Part shown: piece after piece, positions 40,998-50,289 of the stretch
Layout of the letters: the number at the start of each line of letters is the position of its first letter
How positions within the stretch are numbered: position 1 is the stretch's first letter
DNA from: Pseudonocardia sulfidoxydans NBRC 16205
GTDB lineage: Bacteria; Actinomycetota; Actinomycetes; Mycobacteriales; Pseudonocardiaceae
Assembly (NCBI RefSeq): GCF_007989085.1
Contig: NZ_BJVJ01000043.1
Span: forward strand, 1 to 55,040
Length of the DNA stretch: 55,040 bases
Reading direction: 5' to 3'
Notes under the pieces: model-generated
What the model was told of the DNA's origin: nothing
Databases searched by the model: none
The model's input: the letters and a program-made list of their open reading frames with translations, nothing else
Program-made: the position numbers and the translations under genes

Positions 40998-42242
40998 TCA
41001 GAGCAGGAAACGGAACTGGGGGCTGTCGGGCGGGATGCGCTCGATGTGCGGGGGAGCGGCCTCCATCCGGGCGAGCAGGCCGTCGAGGTCCTCGGGCCGG
41101 CCCATCTCGATGCCGACGAGCGCGGGGCCGGTCTCGCGGTTGCTGCGCTTGACGTACTCGAACAGCGTGATGTCGTCGTCGGGGCCGAGGACGTCGTCGA
41201 GGAAGGCGCGCAGCGCGCCGGGCTCCTGGGGGAAGTCGACGAGGAAGTAGTGCTTGCGGCCCTCGTGGATCAGGGCCCGTTCGACGACCTCGGCGTAGCG
41301 GCTGACGTCGTTGTTCCCGCCCGACAGCACACACACGGTGACCGTGCCGCGGGGGATCGTCAGCGAGTCGAGCGCGGCGGTGGCCAGGGCGCCCGCGGGC
41401 TCGGCGATGATCCCGTCGGTCTGGTAGAGCGCGAGCATCTCGGTGCACACCCGGCCCTCGGCGACGGGGGTGAGCGCGACGGCGGCGTCGCGGACGATCG
41501 GGAACGTCGTGTCACCGACGCGGCGGACGGCGGCGCCGTCGACGAACGGGTCGAGATCGGTGAGCGGCACCGGTGCGCCGGCGGCCAGGGCGGCGGTCAT
41601 GCTGGCGGCGCCGGCGGGCTCGACGCCCTCGATGCGCACCTCGGGGTGGCGTTCCCGCAGGTAGGTGGTCACGCCGGCGAGGAGGCCGCCGCCGCCGACG
41701 GGCACGACGACGCGGTCGGGTTCGCTGCCGAGCTGGGTGACGATCTCGCGGGCGACGGTGCCCTGCCCGGCGACGGTGCGGGCGTCGTCGAAGGCGGGGA
41801 CGAGGGTGGCGCCGTTGCGTTCGGCGTCGATGGCGGCGGCCGCGGCGGCGTCGTCGTAGGCGTTGCCGACGACGATCACCTCGACGACCTTCCCGCCCAG
41901 CTTGGCGACGCGGTCGCGCTTCTGCCGCGGCGTGGTGCGGGGCAGGTAGACGCGGGCCTTCACCCCGAGACGCGCGCAGGCGAACGCGACGCCCTGGGCG
42001 TGGTTGCCGGCGCTGGCGCACACGACGCCGCGCTCGCGCTCGTCGGGGGAGAGCTGGGAGACGAGGTTGTAGGCGCCGCGGATCTTGTAGGAGCGGACCG
42101 GCTGCAGGTCCTCACGCTTGAGCCACACCTCGCCGCCGACGGCGTCGGACAGGCGGGGGGAGAGCTGCAGCGGGGTCGGCCCGATGACCGCGCGCAGCCG
42201 TTCGGCCGCGAGGTCGACGTCGGCAGCGGTCACGGTGTCCAC
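40998..42242 (-). CDS. ilvA: Threonine ammonia-lyase IlvA
   Basis: This 414-residue PLP enzyme has SYKIRGAYN with the PLP lysine (Lys53), CASAGNHAQGVAFA, VPVGGGGLLAGV and CVLSGGNND. A single C-terminal ACT-like domain (HYFLVDFPQEPGALRAFLDDVLGP) matches the shorter actinobacterial form. It deaminates threonine to 2-oxobutanoate for isoleucine synthesis, or for breakdown; the single regulatory domain leaves this open. GTG 42242 is the start. Confidence 0.9.
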   Translation of the reverse strand: MDTVTAADVDLAAERLRAVIGPTPLQLSPRLSDAVGGEVWLKREDLQPVRSYKIRGAYNLVSQLSPDERERGVVCASAGNHAQGVAFACARLGVKARVYLPRTTPRQKRDRVAKLGGKVVEVIVVGNAYDDAAAAAAIDAERNGATLVPAFDDARTVAGQGTVAREIVTQLGSEPDRVVVPVGGGGLLAGVTTYLRERHPEVRIEGVEPAGAASMTAALAAGAPVPLTDLDPFVDGAAVRRVGDTTFPIVRDAAVALTPVAEGRVCTEMLALYQTDGIIAEPAGALATAALDSLTIPRGTVTVCVLSGGNNDVSRYAEVVERALIHEGRKHYFLVDFPQEPGALRAFLDDVLGPDDDITLFEYVKRSNRETGPALVGIEMGRPEDLDGLLARMEAAPPHIERIPPDSPQFRFLL

Positions 42243-42303
42243 CCGACAACGGTGCCACGTGGCCCGTCCGGGACCGACGGCGGCCCAGTTCAGAGCTGCG
42301 TGG

Positions 42304-43020
42304 TCAGAGCCTGCGCGTGCACTTCTCCGCGGCGGCGCGGGCGATCACCTTGCCCATGTCGGGGTTGCGGCACTGCACGAGCGAGGACCCGACGGCGAGC
42401 ACCGACAGCAGCCCGTCGACGACGCCGTCGAGGCTCGACCACTCGGCCATCGACAGGACGCGGTCGCCGGCGGTGATGTCGAGCTCCCCGGCGCGGCGCA
42501 GGGCGGCGGCCGCGGTGTCGGCGACCGACAGGTCACCGAGCGCGGGTGCGGTGTCGGGGACGGGTTCCCAGGGGACGAAGTCGTCGCCGTGCTGCCGGAC
42601 CTCGGTGGCGTAGTCGACGACGCCGTCGGGCAGCCCGGTGAGGCCCTTGCCGAACGCGTCGAGCGACAGCGCGACCACCCCGCCGGACGGCGCTGCGGCG
42701 AGCGCCAGGTCGAGGCGGTCGGCGTCGCACAGGATCCACTCGGCGTCGGCGGGGTCGGCGACGACGTGCGCCCCGCACCACCACGCCCCCAGGAGTACGG
42801 CGGCGGTCTGCCAGTGCGCGGGCAGCAGGACGGCGACGGAGGTGCCGGTCTCGACGTCGCACTCGTCGCGCAGCATGTTCGCCGTCTTGGCGGCCCAGTT
42901 GGCCGTCGTGACGGCGGAGAGCTCGATGCGCTCGCCGGTCGCGTCGTCGTAGAAGGTGATCAGCGGGCGGGCCGGGTTCGCCTTCAGGATCGGGTCGAGC
43001 AGGGTGGCGGTCAGCGTCAC
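42304..43020 (-). CDS. TIGR03089-like protein (AMP-binding-related)
   Basis: This 238-residue protein resembles the N-terminal part of adenylate-forming enzymes (PLITFYDDATGERIELSAVTTANWAAKTANML, then SVAVLLPAHWQTAAVLLGAWWCGAHVV). It lacks the Ser/Thr/Gly P-loop and the C-terminal domain, so ligase activity is unlikely. It is adjacent to the LCP gene, as Rv3268 is in M. tuberculosis. The role is unknown, perhaps in the cell envelope. Confidence 0.75.
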   Translation of the reverse strand: MTLTATLLDPILKANPARPLITFYDDATGERIELSAVTTANWAAKTANMLRDECDVETGTSVAVLLPAHWQTAAVLLGAWWCGAHVVADPADAEWILCDADRLDLALAAAPSGGVVALSLDAFGKGLTGLPDGVVDYATEVRQHGDDFVPWEPVPDTAPALGDLSVADTAAAALRRAGELDITAGDRVLSMAEWSSLDGVVDGLLSVLAVGSSLVQCRNPDMGKVIARAAAEKCTRRL

Positions 43021-43056
43021 GGAGCGGGCCTCACGGGTCGTTCGATCAGGTGTCGA

Positions 43057-44589
43057 TCAGTCGATGCACGGTACGCCGCCGGCGTTGACGGCGCCGCCGC
43101 CCGCCGCCGGGGTCTGCGGCGTCGCGGTGTCGGGGGACGTCGTCGTGCCGCCCGTACCCCCGCCGCCGGCGCCGGTCGCCCTGTCGGCGCCCAGGACGAC
43201 CTGGACGCGTCCCGCGGGCGCGTCGGCGGCCTTCTCCACTGGCAGGCCCAGCTTCGCGGCGACGGCCTCGGCGCCCGCCTCGGCGGCGTCCGTCGAGTAG
43301 CGGACGGCCGAGGTCGGCCGGTAGGCGACGTTGCCGACGGTGCCGCGCACGTACCCGGCGGCGTTCAGGGTGTCGGCGATCTGCCCGGCCAGACCGGTGG
43401 CCCCGCTGGCGTTGCCGACGTCGACGGTCACCGTCTTCGGGTCGACGGCGGGTGCCCCGTCCGTGGCGGGGGTGGCGGCGTCGGCGGCGTCCTCGGTGGC
43501 CTCGCTGCGGTCGGTGACGAACTTCTTCACCTGACCGGGGTCGACGAGCACGACGTCGCCGCGGTTGTTGGTGGTGCCGCCCTGGGTGGGGATCGTCATG
43601 AACTCGAGGTTGCCCGCGGCGATGTCGGAGGCCTGCCGGGCGAAGCCGAGGATGTCCCAGCCGGAGTCGATGACCAGGGACTTCTGGGCGGCGTCCATCA
43701 GTGCGTTCAGCGTCGAAGGGTTGGTGAGCGTGCCGCTGGAGAGGATCTTGTCGGCCATCGCGGCGAGGAACACCTGCTGGCGGCGGATGCGCGACAGGTC
43801 GCCCTCCGGCAGTCCGTGGCGCTGCCGCACGAACGCCAGCGCGGCCGCACCGGAGATGGTCTGCGGGCCGGCGGGGAAGTTCGCGCCGGACAGCTCGTCG
43901 CTCACCGGGTTCTTGAGGCACACGTCGACGCCGCCGACAGCCTGGGTGAGGTTGTAGAACCCGAGCAGGTTGATCTCGGCGTAATGGTCGACGTGGACGC
44001 CGGTGAGGTCCTGGACGGTCTCGATCAGCTTGCTGCGGCCCGCCGCCGACGACTCCTGGTCGATCTCCCTGGCGCTCTTGCCGCCCGCCGCGACCAGCTC
44101 CTCGGCCTTCAGCGCCTTCGTCGCCGGGTACGCCGCGTTGATCTTGTCCTTGCGGTACCCGGGGATGTCGACGTAGGAGTCGCGCGGGATCGAGAACGCC
44201 GCCGCGGCGCCGCCGTCCGGGGGCAGGTGCAGCAGGATGATCGTGTCGGAGTTGAGCACCCCGGTGTCGGCGCCGCTGTGCAGCGCGTCGGTCACCGCCT
44301 TGGGCAGCGGATTGCCCTGCGCGTCGGTTCGGCTGTCCACGCCGACCAGCAGGATGTTGAGGCCCTCGCCGTCGTCGCCGCCGAAGATGACGTCGGTCGT
44401 CGTCAGGCCCGACGTGACGTCGCGGTAGAGCCCCCACGCCGACCCCGTCACGACCAGGACCAGCACCGATGCGACGACGGTCGCGATCCGCAGCCTGCGG
44501 CCCCAGTCCGGCGGGGCCTCGGCGGGGGCGTCGTCGTCGGGTGCGGGGCGCGAGCGGGGGCGCTCGGTCAGCGCGGTCCGCTGGTTCAC
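43057..44589 (-). CDS. LytR-CpsA-Psr (LCP) family cell-wall ligase
   Basis: This 510-residue protein has a cytosolic start, one membrane helix (IATVVASVLVLVVTGSAWGLY, residues about 35-56) and an extracytoplasmic LCP domain: NILLVGVDSRTD, NSDTIILLHL, FSIPRDSYVDIPGY with catalytic Arg/Asp, and ALAFVRQRHGLPEGDLSRIRRQQ. A C-terminal LytR_C domain (VTVDVGNASGATGLAGQIADTL) and a Gly/Thr-rich tail follow. LCP enzymes attach arabinogalactan or similar polymers to peptidoglycan. GTG 44589 has aagggg upstream. Confidence 0.9.
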   Translation of the reverse strand: MNQRTALTERPRSRPAPDDDAPAEAPPDWGRRLRIATVVASVLVLVVTGSAWGLYRDVTSGLTTTDVIFGGDDGEGLNILLVGVDSRTDAQGNPLPKAVTDALHSGADTGVLNSDTIILLHLPPDGGAAAAFSIPRDSYVDIPGYRKDKINAAYPATKALKAEELVAAGGKSAREIDQESSAAGRSKLIETVQDLTGVHVDHYAEINLLGFYNLTQAVGGVDVCLKNPVSDELSGANFPAGPQTISGAAALAFVRQRHGLPEGDLSRIRRQQVFLAAMADKILSSGTLTNPSTLNALMDAAQKSLVIDSGWDILGFARQASDIAAGNLEFMTIPTQGGTTNNRGDVVLVDPGQVKKFVTDRSEATEDAADAATPATDGAPAVDPKTVTVDVGNASGATGLAGQIADTLNAAGYVRGTVGNVAYRPTSAVRYSTDAAEAGAEAVAAKLGLPVEKAADAPAGRVQVVLGADRATGAGGGGTGGTTTSPDTATPQTPAAGGGAVNAGGVPCID

Positions 44590-44761
44590 GTGGCCCCTTC
44601 CGGACGGTGTGCGCCGGGCGGCGGCTGCCCCCGTGAATCGGGGCCGGCCGCTCTCGGCGTCACACACTGTGCAACATCCCGTCGCGACCCGGGCGGTGAT
44701 CCAGACGGCGTGTCGCGGTGCAGACCCCGGGGCGCCCCCGGAGGTGGTCACAGCGTCGCAC

Positions 44762-44767
44762 TAGCCT
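44762..44767 (+). promoter_or_regulatory. Leaderless -10 box for the 44776 glycosyltransferase
   Basis: TAGCCT lies eight bases before GTG 44776. Confidence 0.45.
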
Positions 44768-44775
44768 CACCCACC

Positions 44776-45600
44776 GTGTCCGAGCCGTTCTCGTTGCTCC
44801 TGCCGGTGTGGGCGGGTGATCGGCCCGACTTCCTCGCCGCAGCGTTCCGGTCCAGCGTCGACGCGCAGCAGCGCCGCCCCGACGAGGTGGTGATCGTGCG
44901 GGACGGCCCGGTCGGCGCCGACCTCACAGCCTGCCTCGACGAGCTCGTCGCGTCGTCCCCCGTACCGGTGCGGATGCTCGCGCTGGAACGCAACGTCGGC
45001 CTCGGACCGGCCCTCGACGCGGGCCTCGACGCCTGTGCCCACGACGTCGTCGCCCGCATGGACGCCGACGACGTCTGCGAACCGCAGCGCTTCGCCGTCC
45101 AGCTGCCGATCGTCGAGGCCGGCGCCGACCTCGTCGGGTCCGGGCTGATCGAGTTCGCCGACGACGCCGCCGTCGAGGTCGGCAGGCGCACCCCGCCGAC
45201 GGACCCGCGCGACATCGCCGCCCGCGCCCGCTTCGCCGACCCCTTCAACCATCCGACGGTCGTGATGCGCCGTGAGCTGGTGCGCCGCGTCGGCGGCTAC
45301 GGCGAATTCGCGCTCATGGAGGACTACCACCTGTGGGCGAAGATGCTGATGGCCGGCGCGCGGGTGGCCAACGTCGCCGAACCGCTGGTGCGCTACCGCG
45401 TCGGCGCCGGGGCCTATGCCCGCCGCGGGGGGCTCGGGCAGCTGCGCGCCGAGCTGGGGCTGCAGCGCCGGTTCAAGGCGATGGGCTTCACGACGTGGCC
45501 CCAGTTCGCGCGCAACGTCGTCGTCCGCGGCGGATACCGGCTCGTGCCCGAGGCCGTGCGGCGCACGGCGTACCGCCGCGTCGTCGCGGTGCACCGCTGA
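44776..45600 (+). CDS. Family 2 glycosyltransferase
   Basis: This 274-residue GT-A enzyme has FSLLLPVWAGDRPDFL, DEVVIVRDGPV, RNVGLGPALDAGLDACAHDVVARMDADDVCEPQRF with the DADD metal motif (residues about 95-98), and HPTVVMRRELVRRVGGYGEFALMEDYHLWAKM with the ED-Y catalytic region. It should add a sugar to an envelope polymer or lipid. It diverges from the LCP gene. Neither donor nor acceptor can be read. Confidence 0.88.
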   Translation: MSEPFSLLLPVWAGDRPDFLAAAFRSSVDAQQRRPDEVVIVRDGPVGADLTACLDELVASSPVPVRMLALERNVGLGPALDAGLDACAHDVVARMDADDVCEPQRFAVQLPIVEAGADLVGSGLIEFADDAAVEVGRRTPPTDPRDIAARARFADPFNHPTVVMRRELVRRVGGYGEFALMEDYHLWAKMLMAGARVANVAEPLVRYRVGAGAYARRGGLGQLRAELGLQRRFKAMGFTTWPQFARNVVVRGGYRLVPEAVRRTAYRRVVAVHR

Positions 45601-45760
45601 CGCCCCCGTTCACCCGCGCGGGCCACTGGGCCAGGACCCGCGAACCGTCGGTGTGATCTGCGACTATCCCGCCACCCGATCGGGTAGTCCTTCCGCACTC
45701 TGACGCAGCACCGTGTATCGGCTGCCCGAGCGGGAGCGTCGGTTTCACGGGAGGTGGCCC

Positions 45761-46795
45761 ATGACAGAGGCGACGACGGAGCCGCCCGTCCGGAGCGCGC
45801 GCCCGCGCACCGACCCCGACGCCGGGTTCGACGCGCCCGCCCCGGTCGACGTCCTCGCCCCCGTGGCGCCGCTCGACACCGCACCCACCACGGGGGCGGC
45901 CGACGCCGGGACCACCCCGGTCGCACCCGGCCCGACGGCCGCCGCGCCGCGGCTGCCGCAGCGCATCGCCGAACCCCTCACCGCGCGGGGACGCGACCTG
46001 CTGCGGCGCGACCTGGCCCTCGACGCCGTCGAGGTGCTCCGCCAGGCCGTCGCCGCGGGGGAGCCGTCGTCACCCGACGCGCTCGCCGACGCCTACCTCG
46101 ACAGCGGCAGCTTCCACGCCGCCGCCGAGTGGCTGGGCCTGCTCGTCGCCCGCGGACACGTGCGGTTCGCCGGCCGCCTCGGTGTCGCGCTCGCCGAGAT
46201 CGGCGACCGCGACGGCGCCGAGGAGGCGCTGCGGCTCGCCATCGCCAACGGCGAGTCGGCCGCGGCCAACGACCTCGGGATCCTGTTGCGCGACATGGGT
46301 CGCGACGCCGAAGCCGTCCAGGTCCTCGTCCGCGCCGCCGACCACGGTGACGGCCAGGCCGCCGACAACCTCGTCTCCTTCCTGCTCGACGCCGACGAGC
46401 TCGCCCCCGCTGTCACCGCCGCCGAGCGCTACTACGACACCTCGCGACCCGACACCGTCGTCGCGCTCGCCGACGCCCGCTCCGCCGCCCGTCGCGACGA
46501 GGAGGCCGAGCGGCTCTACCGCCTCGCCGACGAGCTCGGCGCACTGCGCGCGCACGTGGCCTACGCGACCTTCCTGCTCGCCGCCCGCGCCGACCGGTCC
46601 CACGCCGAACAGCAGCTGCGGGAGGCGGTCCGGCACCGCGAGCCCGGTGCGGCCGCCGCGCTCGGCGTGTTCCTGATCGAGGACGGCCGCGTCGGGGAGG
46701 GGCGCGACCATCTCGTCGTCGGGGCGTCGTCGGGCGACCGTGCCGCCGTCGCCGCCCTCGCCGAGCTGGACGGCGAGGACCCCGACGACGACTGA
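45761..46795 (+). CDS. TPR/Sel1-like repeat protein
   Basis: This 344-residue protein has an Ala/Pro/Thr-rich, probably disordered first 80 residues. Helical repeats of about 34 residues follow: DLALDAVEVLRQAVAAGE, AEWLGLLVARGHVRFAGRLGVALAEIGDRDGAEEALRLAIANG, NDLGILLRDMGRDAEAVQVLVRAADHGD and others. No signal peptide or membrane helix is evident, so it is likely a cytosolic scaffold. ATG 45761 has gggagg upstream. Nothing indicates a partner. Confidence 0.8.
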   Translation: MTEATTEPPVRSARPRTDPDAGFDAPAPVDVLAPVAPLDTAPTTGAADAGTTPVAPGPTAAAPRLPQRIAEPLTARGRDLLRRDLALDAVEVLRQAVAAGEPSSPDALADAYLDSGSFHAAAEWLGLLVARGHVRFAGRLGVALAEIGDRDGAEEALRLAIANGESAAANDLGILLRDMGRDAEAVQVLVRAADHGDGQAADNLVSFLLDADELAPAVTAAERYYDTSRPDTVVALADARSAARRDEEAERLYRLADELGALRAHVAYATFLLAARADRSHAEQQLREAVRHREPGAAAALGVFLIEDGRVGEGRDHLVVGASSGDRAAVAALAELDGEDPDDD

Positions 46796-46849
46796 CAGCC
46801 CGCCCGCGGCCGCGTGCGTCACGGTGGGCGGATCGTCGGACCCGCCGGT

Positions 46850-46855
46850 TAGGGT
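46850..46855 (+). promoter_or_regulatory. Leaderless -10 box for the 46862 gene
   Basis: TAGGGT lies six bases before GTG 46862. Confidence 0.5.
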
Positions 46856-46861
46856 GCGCGC

Positions 46862-47596
46862 GTGGAGGGTCGGGCCGAGGAGCCGGGGTGGGCCGTCGTG
46901 ATCGCCGGTCACGCGCCCGTCGCGCAGGTGCAGCGCTGCCTCGACTCGGTCGGGCCGGCCAAGACGGTCGTCCACGTCGCCGGCAACCCGCCGCCCCCGG
47001 TGACGCCCGGTGTCACCCCGCTCGACCTGGGCGAGCACCTGGGCCGGCCCGCCGCGGTCAACCGTGCGCTGGCCGCGCTGGCCGCCGACGTCGAGTTCGT
47101 GCTGGTCACCGAGCCCGGGGTGACGTGGGACGAGGGCGCGGTCGAGGCGCTCCTGGCCACCGCCCGGGCCGTGCCGCGGGCCGGGGCGGTGGTCCCGCGG
47201 CTGCGCGGCGCGACCGTCGAGGTCCTCCCCGGCCACAGGCTGCTCACCCGCCTCCTGGACGCCGACGGCGACCCCGCGGTCCCCGGGCCCGCGGTGCTGC
47301 TGCGGCGGGCCGCGCTGGCGTCGACGGGCGGCTGGGACGCGCGGCTGCCGGTGCCCTACGCCGACCTCGACCTCGCCGACCGGCTCGACGCGGCCGGCTG
47401 GCTCCGGGTCGCCGTGCCGGCCGCGGAGGCGGTACGGGACGCTGTGGGTGACGTCCCGGAGTCGGCGGACGAACGCCACGCCGGGGCCCGGCGGCTGGTC
47501 CGCGGCCGCACCCGCGGCGCGAGACGGGCCGTCGCCGGCGCGGTGCTCGTCGCCGGCCGGGTGTTCGGGCCGCGCGCCCGGGGCCCGGCGGCGTGA
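46862..47596 (+). CDS. Glycosyltransferase-like protein, possibly degenerate
   Basis: This 244-residue protein follows a family 2, WbbL-like layout (WAVVIAGHAPVAQVQRCLDS, VLVTEPGVTWDEGAVEALLATA, GWDARLPVPYADLDLADRLDAAGWLRVAVP) and lies just before manB, where rhamnosyltransferase wbbL sits in M. tuberculosis. Positions that usually read N-P-D are T-E-P, and the late conserved His is missing. Total length is short, and an Arg-rich tail follows. It may be inactive or have changed its function. Confidence 0.6.
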   Translation: MEGRAEEPGWAVVIAGHAPVAQVQRCLDSVGPAKTVVHVAGNPPPPVTPGVTPLDLGEHLGRPAAVNRALAALAADVEFVLVTEPGVTWDEGAVEALLATARAVPRAGAVVPRLRGATVEVLPGHRLLTRLLDADGDPAVPGPAVLLRRAALASTGGWDARLPVPYADLDLADRLDAAGWLRVAVPAAEAVRDAVGDVPESADERHAGARRLVRGRTRGARRAVAGAVLVAGRVFGPRARGPAA

Positions 47597-47651
47597 CCGG
47601 CCCGGGCGAGCTGCGATGACCAGGCGTGAGTGACGAGGGAGACGACAGACC

Positions 47652-48728
47652 GTGCTGCACGACGTCGAAGCCGTGGTGCTGGTCGGGGGGCGGGGCACCC
47701 GGCTGCGGCCGCTGACCCTGTCGGCGCCGAAGCCGATGCTGCCGACGGCCGGGGTGCCGTTCCTCGCCCACCTGCTGTCCCGGATCCGCGCGGCGGGGGT
47801 GCGCCGGGTCGTACTGGGCACGTCGTACCTCGCGGAGACGTTCGAGGAGCACTTCGGCGACGGCGAGGCCCTCGGGCTGGAGCTGACCTACGTCGTGGAG
47901 ACCGAGCCGCTCGGCACCGGTGGCGGCATCCGCAACGTCGCCGGGCACCTCACCGCCGACGAGATCCTCGTGTTCAACGGTGACGTGCTGTGCGGGACCG
48001 ACCTGCGCGCCGTCGTCGGCACCCACCGCGACACGAAGGCCGACGTGACGCTGCACCTGGTGCGGGTGCCCGATCCGCGGGCCTACGGGTGCGTGCCCAC
48101 CGACGAGGACAGCCGGGTCCTGGAGTTCCTGGAGAAGACGCCCGACCCGCCGACCGACCAGATCAACGCCGGCTGCTACGTCTTCCGCCGCGAGGTGCTC
48201 GAGGCCATTCCGGCGGGCCGGCCGGTGTCGGTGGAACGTGAGACCTTCCCCGGGCTGCTCGCCGCCGGCGCGCGGGTCTCGGGCCACGTCGACGACGCCT
48301 ACTGGCGCGACATGGGCACCCCCGCCGACCTGGTGCAGGGCTCGGCCGACCTGGTCCGCGGCATCGCGCCGTCCGCGGCGCTGCCCGGCCCCACGGGCGA
48401 CCTGCTCGCGCTGGCGGGCGCCGAGGTGGCGGCCGACGCGCACGTCGCGGGCGGCACCGTCGTCGGGAAGGGCGCGCTCGTCGGGGCAGGGGCGCGCGTG
48501 GTCGGCAGCATGATCTACGACGGCGCGGTCGTCGCCGAGGGCGCGGTCGTCGAGAACTCGGTGCTCGGCCGCAACGCCCGGGTCGAGGCCGGCGCGGTCG
48601 TCGCCGACGGCGTCATCGGCGACGACGCGGCCGTCGGCGAGCTGTGTGAGCTGCGCGGCGGCATGCGGGTGTGGCCGGGCGTGGTCCTGCCGGCGCGCGG
48701 CGTGCGGTTCTCCCCGGACGTGGAGTGA
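47652..48728 (+). CDS. manB: Mannose-1-phosphate guanylyltransferase
   Basis: This 358-residue nucleotidyltransferase has AVVLVGGRGTRLRPLTLSAPKPMLPTAG at the start, FNGDVLCGTDL with the Mg2+ Asp near residue 108, and NAGCYVFRREVLEAIPAGRPVSVERETFPGL. A C-terminal left-handed beta-helix of hexapeptide repeats follows (GAEVAADAHVAGGTVVGKGALVGAGARVVG and on). It makes GDP-mannose for mannosylated lipids and glycans. The symbol follows the mycobacterial use for Rv3264c. The stop overlaps the next gene as GTGA. Confidence 0.88.
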   Translation: MLHDVEAVVLVGGRGTRLRPLTLSAPKPMLPTAGVPFLAHLLSRIRAAGVRRVVLGTSYLAETFEEHFGDGEALGLELTYVVETEPLGTGGGIRNVAGHLTADEILVFNGDVLCGTDLRAVVGTHRDTKADVTLHLVRVPDPRAYGCVPTDEDSRVLEFLEKTPDPPTDQINAGCYVFRREVLEAIPAGRPVSVERETFPGLLAAGARVSGHVDDAYWRDMGTPADLVQGSADLVRGIAPSAALPGPTGDLLALAGAEVAADAHVAGGTVVGKGALVGAGARVVGSMIYDGAVVAEGAVVENSVLGRNARVEAGAVVADGVIGDDAAVGELCELRGGMRVWPGVVLPARGVRFSPDVE

Positions 48729-49642
48729 CGGGCCCCGTCGAGCGGGAGTGGCGTCCCGACTTCCGTCTGGACCTGACGGGGGTCCTGGCGCCGCTGCGGC
48801 GTGGCCGGGGCGACCCGACGTGGCGGTCGGCCGCCGACGGTGCCGCGATCTGGCGCACCGGCACGACCCCCGACGGCGCGGCGACGCTGCGGCTGGCGCG
48901 CCGCGCCGACGGCACGGTCGTCGCGGCGGCGTGGGGGCCGGGGGCGGCGTGGACCGTCGACAGGCTCCCGCAGCTGCTCGGCGCGGCCGACGACCCGGAC
49001 TCGTTCGTCGCCCACCATCCGCTGGTCGCCGACGCGGCGCACCGGTTGCCAGGCCTACGCCTCGGGGCGACGGGCCGGGTGTGGGACCAGCTGTTCCCGG
49101 CGGTGCTGGAGCAGAAGGTCACCGGGACCGAGGCGCACCGGTCGTGGCGGGAGCTGTGCCGACGCTTCGGCGAGCCCGCGCCGGGCCCGGCCCCCGAGGG
49201 GATGCGGGTGCCGCCGACGCCCGCGCGCACGCGTGAGATCCCCGACTGGGAATGGCACCGCGCCGGGGTCGACTCGGCGCGGCGGCGCGCGGTCCTCGCC
49301 TCGGCGGCGGTGGCGCACCGGCTGGAGGCCGCGGCCGAGCTGGGCGGCGAGGAGGGCCGCATCCTGCTGCGCCGCGTGCCGGGCATCGGGGTGTGGACGG
49401 CCGCGGAGGTCGCGCAACGGGCCTGGGGTGACGCCGACGCGGTGAGCTTCGGCGACTTCCACATCCCGACCGTCGTGGGCTGGGCGCTCGTGGGCCGCCC
49501 GCTCGACGACGTCGGCATGCTCGAGGTGCTCGCCCCGTACGCGCCGCAGCGGCACCGGGCGGTGCGCTACGTCGAGCTGTCGGGGTTCCGGCGGCCGCGC
49601 TTCGGCCCGCGGTTCTCCCCGCGCGACCACCGCGCGATGTGA
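48725..49642 (+). CDS. AlkA-like DNA-3-methyladenine glycosylase (HhH-GPD family)
   Basis: This 305-residue protein has an N-terminal domain of about 90 residues, then FPAVLEQKVTGTEAHRSWRELCRRFG. The helix-hairpin-helix segment is LRRVPGIGVWTAAEVAQRAWGDADAVSFGDFHIP, where the Asp after the hairpin is the catalytic position. It should remove alkylated bases. GTG 48725 overlaps the manB stop. No other repair gene is adjacent. Confidence 0.85.
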   Translation: MTGPVEREWRPDFRLDLTGVLAPLRRGRGDPTWRSAADGAAIWRTGTTPDGAATLRLARRADGTVVAAAWGPGAAWTVDRLPQLLGAADDPDSFVAHHPLVADAAHRLPGLRLGATGRVWDQLFPAVLEQKVTGTEAHRSWRELCRRFGEPAPGPAPEGMRVPPTPARTREIPDWEWHRAGVDSARRRAVLASAAVAHRLEAAAELGGEEGRILLRRVPGIGVWTAAEVAQRAWGDADAVSFGDFHIPTVVGWALVGRPLDDVGMLEVLAPYAPQRHRAVRYVELSGFRRPRFGPRFSPRDHRAM

Positions 49643-49710
49643 GCGCGTCGCAGGTCGGCTCGTCGCAGGTCTGCTCGTCACAGCGCCGTCCGGCCGGGTC
49701 CGCCGCGGCG

Positions 49711-49716
49711 TAGCGT
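49711..49716 (+). promoter_or_regulatory. Leaderless -10 box for the glutathione peroxidase gene
   Basis: TAGCGT lies seven bases before ATG 49724. It supports this start over an ATG three codons upstream at 49715. Confidence 0.5.
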
Positions 49717-49723
49717 GCCGATC

Positions 49724-50209
<486 letters not shown>

Positions 50210-50226
50210 GTGTCGGTGCCTCGACG

Positions 50227-50232
50227 TAGGGT
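50227..50232 (+). promoter_or_regulatory. -10 box upstream of cofD
   Basis: TAGGGT lies six bases before GTG 50239, which opens an eight-codon leader ORF rather than cofD itself. Confidence 0.45.
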
Positions 50233-50238
50233 CTCGGG

Positions 50239-50289
50239 GTGAGCGTCGCGAGGAGAGCAGCGTGAAGGTCGTCCTGTGAAGGTCGTCGC
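50239..50289 (+). promoter_or_regulatory. Leader with mini-ORFs and a repeated start region before cofD
   Basis: GTG 50239 begins MSVARRAA, ending at TGA 50263-50265. Then gtgaaggtc occurs three times at a 14-base interval (50262, 50276, 50290). The first two open five-codon frames (MKVVL and MKVVA), each ending in a TGA that overlaps the next GTG. The third is the cofD start. A ribosome binding site aggagag (50251-50257) fits the first GTG. Ribosomes may reach cofD by repeated restart. Confidence 0.6.

Noticed and set aside
42118..44775. N-terminal 886 residues of a 1160-residue plus-strand frame
   Set aside because: The part before GTG 44776 is antisense to ilvA, the TIGR03089-like gene and the LCP gene. 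Only the C-terminal glycosyltransferase is real.
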